Below, piece by piece: positions 59,668 to 64,000 of a stretch of 64,000 nt of DNA. The notes below the pieces were generated by a model. The model worked only from the letters and a program-made list of their open reading frames with translations, had not been told where the DNA came from and searched no databases. The number at the start of each line of letters is the position of its first letter. The first letter of the stretch is position 1. The stretch comes from Przewalskia tangutica (taxonomy: Eukaryota > Streptophyta > Magnoliopsida > Solanales > Solanaceae), in the NCBI GenBank assembly GCA_029844215.1, contig CM056725.1:35680485-35744484 (forward strand). Direction: 5' to 3'. The position numbers were made by a program, and so were the translations under genes.

Positions 59668-59847
59668 CTTAATCTCTGAAAGTGTCTACAGCCGTATCCA
59701 AGAGAGTCTGATTATCGGTGCGCACCACGCCAATAATCAGGAGGCTATAGGATATTTAGGAGGCTTTCTATTCTTCTCACTCAGAGATCGTGCCTTAGAG
59801 AGGTGTTGAAAGTTGGACACTCTGACGAAATTCTTTCCCTTATCGCT

Positions 59848-60560
59848 ATGCTCCGCGTAGGCAACCCGGCCCGTGAGGCAAAGGCACTGGAGCCGCGAGT
59901 TGAGTTCGGAGGGTTGCGGGCACAGCCCAATTACCACCGGGCGGTGTTTTGTTCGGGAGTTATGCTACGCCACTAGCCCCCCAAGAAGTTTAGCACTTGC
60001 AAGCAGCCTCATCGCGCCATGATATTTGAACCTTCGCCCACGATCGGGAACAGAGAATATAGATTGCGGAGAGGCGACGCACATTAGCTAGCTATGACGT
60101 GGCTACCAGAGAATTTACCGATGTACCGAGTCTTGATGACTATCTAAAGAGGGTTGTACAAGAGTAATTCTTGACTAGGCGAGCATGGCCTATGAACGGG
60201 CTTATACGCAGCAGTCGAGAAACGTAGAGATCAACGGGTTAACGGGCGACATCGAAGGGGCCAGAGCGGCTAGTCCTTTGGTAACTTCGAGGCAAGTCGC
60301 CTCACCAGCAGATTAGATTATGCACATCCGCCAAGCAGCAGAGGTCCCCACGGATTCGATGCTCGGTATGCAGGAGTTGGTCAGACTCTGTGGTTTTCGA
60401 TTCATCAGGCGATGCACGCCATCCCGGAATGTCGTCTTTTAGATTGATACTTGTTGTACTCGCGCCGCCGTGGCCATATGTCGAATAGGTGACCTAGTAG
60501 AAGGATTTTGTCTTCGCACGTGGGTAGTTCGTCACCTTCCTTAATCATGCCGCTACGGGG
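59848..60560 (+). pseudogene. Element H Gag (broken, short capsid)
   Basis: The ATG at 59848 is followed by CTCCGCGTAGGC, one C short of the PPRRA start in A, so the frame is wrong from the second codon. The rest parallels A: a capsid remnant with GTACCGAGTCTTGATGACTA (about 60122-60145) and a knuckle region near 60451-60505. There the CCHC codons are destroyed: A's ACCTGCGGCC becomes ACTCGCGCC, and CAGGGCCAT becomes CGTGGCCAT. No readable Gag domain longer than about 30 residues. Confidence 0.7.
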
Positions 60561-61179
60561 CGTGTGATTAGAACGACATATGGGAGTGAAGCAAGAGACG
60601 CAGCATATCCTAAACCTCTAGAATTTTGTTTATGTGATAAGTGAGTATACCTTAAGTGCTATGTTCTCGTAGCGATGTTAGTTGTGATTAGAAATCATGG
60701 TTGTTTAACCGAGTAAGATGTCAGGGATAGAGAAAGTGTGAGCCTTAGAGTTTTACGTAGAGACCTTGTAGAGGTAAGGCCATCTCGAGTAAGAGACGAT
60801 GTTGATGTTTGACTTATAGGAGTGCATTGTGCACGTGAGCTATGTTTTGGGATAAGTCCCCGAGTAGCGTAAAATGAGAGGGTAGTTGAGCTCGTAAGAC
60901 CGCTAGGTTTTCGTAACGTGATTAGCGAGTTTTCTCCCGAAGTTTGGTGTGTTGCCGTTGCCGGGTTGAGGCCACGCCGCGGGTCAACCCGCGCCCGTAT
61001 GGCGGGTCGGCTGTGGTGGTCCCGCCGTGATAGGTCATGAGGGTGTTAGGCCCAAATTTAGTTAACCAACAGACGAGTTCGTGGATGCGTTCGACCGCTG
61101 GTCGGCCGACGTGGTAGCCGCGAGGATCGTTGTCTCCTGGCCGTGAGTGTTTAAGCTACCATTTCGTGATCGGATGTCG
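60561..61179 (+). other. Post-gag non-coding spacer, element H
   Basis: Follows A's spacer block by block, with hairpin arms GGGTTGA (60963-60969) and TCAACCC (60984-60990). No gene was seen. Confidence 0.6.
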
Positions 61180-61420
61180 TCTTATGGCCTTGCAGGCGGA
61201 AGTGTAAGTTGCGGCCAATTGGTTCGATGTTACGTGGTTCAGATAGTTGGTTCATCTTGTTCCACAGATCGTGGATAATGGTGAGCTTGTCTGTAAGAAG
61301 TTCGCACTCGTAGGAATCGTATGATAATCGGCGACGCCAGAGTTCAGTGTCGACGGTCTTCTTGAAAGTACCACCGGACAGGTGTGACGAGTTTTGGAAA
61401 CGAAGGAACTTAGCCCGAGT
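61180..61420 (+). pseudogene. Element H integrase-tail remnant
   Basis: Aligns with A 21590-21820. It includes GGCCAATTGGTTCGATGTT (equivalent to PIGWFDV) and a following GGCGACGCCAGAGTTCAGTG segment equivalent to A's DKRRRRLEF stretch. It is even more broken than in A. Presence in two separate insertions shows the remnant was inherited with the element. Confidence 0.5.
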
Positions 61421-61868
61421 TACTTTGGGCCTTTGTGAGTTCATGTGAAGAATAGGCCGTTGCCTATATGTTAGCATTTGCCGTCCGACTTAGGAGGAAG
61501 GACGTCCGCCTTTCGTATTGTTATGTTCGGGAAAGTATCGAAGATCCATCCGTAATGTTCCCGCTAATGATGACCTCGTTAGAGATAGTAACCCGAGTTT
61601 TGGATACTAAAGCGATCGTAAATATGGTAAGAATGGAGTGTCATACGCTTCCGATGATCGACGCACGGCATCATTTGTTGGGTCGCCGAGCAAGGCTCGC
61701 GACAAAGTGACAAAAGTAGTATTATTTGTGGTGATGTTAGAGGTGTTTCCTCGTGGACTTGGATGTAGGTATTTTGCGTGGGTATTTCGTGGCCACCGTG
61801 GCGTGATTGTTTCGTAAGTATAGTAGTGAAGACTATACTGGCACGCGTTCGGTTTGAGACTTTGAAGG

Positions 61869-61903
61869 AACATTCGGGACGAATGTTTCTAAGGGGGGAA
61901 GAA
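61869..61903 (+). other. Stem-loop and polypurine tract, element H
   Basis: AACATTCG (61869-61876), loop GGA, CGAATGTT (61880-61887), then AAGGGGGGAAGAA (61891-61903) before the 3' LTR. Confidence 0.85.
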
Positions 61904-64000
61904 TGTTATACCCCGGAGTTCCTGGGTATGTATGCGAGGACGTACGCACGAGAATACGGCGTAAAGATCGGAAAGGAAGAAAGAGGCGATTTTTTCCACT
62001 AAAAGTTTCCGTTTTGTGAAGGAAAAAGGTTCGTTAATGGGAATTGATTCCCGATTTGGTATTCTGACTTCCGGAATATTAGAGAATTATGGAATTTTAT
62101 TTTCTGAATGGTCACGGGCCCACGGAGAAATTTACGCTTTTTGGGGCCCACTTTGTTTTCAGATTTTGGCCTTTGTGTTTATTTTCGTAAGATGTTTTAT
62201 TTTGGGCCAATAGGAGGTTGACACGTGTAACCCCCGCCTAGTGGGCTTGGCCGATTTGCATTTGTGCACAACACCCGGTTAGAGTCGTTTTTCGACGCAA
62301 CGGTTTACATAACTTCATGGGCGGAAAATTCCGCTATGTCTTTTCTTATTTTTGCGGATTTTTCCGAGAGAGAAATGTTTTGGACCAACGAGAGGGCGAC
62401 ACTTGTCACCCTCAAGTCAGTGGAGTTGACGCCACCCTCGACGCTTGAAGCGGTCAAGTCGGGAGATATTTTGCAGGATTTGTGGAGTAGGGACTAGGGC
62501 ACTGGGCACATCTTGGCCCTACACTTGCATAGCACTTGGCTAGATCTTGGCCCTTGGTTGGCCTTTGCTTACCCTATAAATACCCCCCTCCCTTTGAAGA
62601 CTTCTTCATCCCTCAAATCTCTAAGTCTTGAGAACCCCTCTCCTCCCTCTTGTTGACTCTCGTCCAAGAGCCTCCTCCCCTTTCACGTGGCCTTGTGGCC
62701 GAGAGAACCCTCTCCCTTCCTAGTAGGCCTTCTACGAGAGCACCCCCTACCTGGGTGTTCTCGGGTACCCCTTGGTTGAGAAATACTCAAAAGTATTGTT
62801 ATAATGCCCAAATACCTTAGCCGTATACCTTGTAGTATTCTAAGGTTATACCTATCTAAAAGCCCTAAATACTATTATACTTCCCGTCCACAAACCGAAA
62901 CCCTAGGAAAATCTCCATAGTCCGTGGAGTATTGTGTGTTGGTTAGAACTTCTAAGGGTGGTTTAGAGCGGGTTGAGCGCTGAGTCGAGCTAAACGATTG
63001 CCCAGATCGACTTTATACTTGGATAATTATGGGCTTATCGAGGTAAATATCTTGTCCTCTATTGTAATTGGAAATTACATGTTGTTAGAATATATAGTTA
63101 AAGTATACTATATATAGAAATCAACGTGGTTAGTTGGCAATGTCTTTTGACTTAAGCTCAAGAACCGAATCGAATCAGACATGAGACTTGTGTAGTAGTA
63201 TCGTGGAGTAGAATTGTACCCGTCGGGTTAGATGTATAACCCCCTGGTTGGCTTGGTAGCCGCCCCGCAGAGAGAGGAGATTTACGCTGTCATGTGGAGG
63301 TGCCGCCAATTTTCTCAGAATGTTCTACGATAAGATCTTAATGTTAATAAAGCTTGTGGCCTTATAGGTCAAGTACTACGTGTGGCGCGTTCTACTTGGC
63401 TTTAGGAGTAGCCGATTGGGAGTACTGAGCGTTTTGCTATTAGTCGATACTGTCGCGAGGTATGTGAACCTCTTCCTATCTCTTCTAGCATGATATGTGT
63501 GAACTATGTAGTACGTAGACGCATACGTACTAAATGTATTTGATTATGTAAAACATAAAAGTGTTATAACGCTTTATGGGAAGTTGGTTATAACGGCTTT
63601 ATGTTGGTAAGAAAATACATGTGGTTTTTAAAAGGTAAATCGATTTGAACTATAATCGGCTTGTTATGTGTTAATAAAGAACTTGAAGTATTTCAAAAGA
63701 GTTTTGAATCATTTTGAGAGAAGAAGTAATACTTGATTTGTTTTGAAAACTTAAGAGTTATACTAGCTTTATGGAAAGTTAGGTATAACGCCTTAAGAAT
63801 GTTTTACTGATTTTGGAAATCGTAATGTATCGACAAACCACCGCAGCGTTAATAAAAGGAAATGTTTTGACAGATTAAGTATTATTAAAACCAAGAGAAA
63901 CTTCCATCCGCATGTGCTAAGATGAGACAAAATGATATTTCCTAGATCATGGTCAGTAATAAGATTGTTGTAAACAAGAATATCCTACTCACATATAAGA
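61904..64000 (+). repeat. Element H 3' LTR (truncated by window edge)
   Basis: Begins TGTTATACCCCGGAGTTCC and matches 46836-48970. It ends at the window boundary before the segment where J sits in the 5' copy. Confidence 0.92.
62575..62582 (+). promoter_or_regulatory. TATA box, element H 3' LTR
   Basis: CCCTATAAATACCCCCC. Confidence 0.65.

Larger units (their letters stand above)
46836..64000 (+). mobile_element. Element H: gag-only retrotransposon hosting J (right end outside window)
   Basis: Plus strand: 5' LTR 46836-49329 plus 58451-59649, internal region 59650-61903 (2254 bp), 3' LTR from 61904 to the window edge. It is inserted in D's pol tail. The left flank is CTGAC; the right flank is not visible. 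The internal region has the same subtype as A: shortened gag, spacer, integrase-tail remnant, stem-loop and polypurine tract. Confidence 0.92.

Overview
This 64-kb window looks like intergenic DNA from a large, repeat-rich plant (probably eudicot) nuclear genome. I found no host gene, tRNA, rRNA or CRISPR array. Essentially all of it belongs to Ty3/gypsy LTR retrotransposons whose gag and pol remnants resemble the Tekay/Del chromovirus group: CCHC Gag, protease, RT with an FIDD box, RNase H, HHCC integrase and a chromodomain-like pol tail. The species cannot be named from this sequence. No coding frame is intact; the longest readable piece is 221 residues.

Left half (1-28679). Element C (minus strand, gag-only) is the host. 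Its 5' LTR is 27223-28679, its internal region is 25519-27222 plus a 40-bp remnant at 7158-7197, and a piece of its 3' LTR is 6906-7157. Into C's 3' LTR went I (minus strand, pol-bearing, 1-6905, left part outside the window). Into C's internal region went A (plus strand, 7198-25513). Into A's 5' LTR went B (plus strand, 8809-17924, target duplication CATTC).

Right half (28680-64000). An old plus-strand LTR relic (K, 28680-30010) is followed by a 39-bp relic (L). Next comes D (minus strand), whose 3' LTR starts at 30050. D's LTR holds solo LTR E (plus strand, 30990-44500, target duplication ATAAG). E is split by F (minus strand, 32524-42059), the most complete pol-bearing copy. D's internal end (46536-46835, pol C-terminus) is cut by H (plus strand, 46836 to beyond 64000). 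H's 5' LTR holds J (minus strand, 49330-58445, target duplication AATAC).

Two kinds of element share the same LTR ends (TGTTATACCCC...GTCGTGACA or GTCGTTACA), an initiator-tRNA-Met primer site and a polypurine tract. I and F carry gag-pol. A, B, C, H and J have only about 1.7-2.4 kb between LTRs, holding a decayed gag and a conserved non-coding spacer; A and H also keep a scrap of integrase tail. The second kind is presumably mobilised by proteins of the first.

The most important caution is a technical one. In the younger, inner elements, CAG/CTG-containing motifs are repeatedly rewritten (CAG to CG, CGTG or CGG; CTG to TCG or CG), even inside the primer-binding site. The outer, older elements keep them intact. 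This looks like uncorrected base-calling error at CHG-methylated sites, so many of the frameshifts noted here may not be biological. I did not find a new enzymatic or defence system. The best novelty candidates are the gag-only family and its conserved stem-loops.
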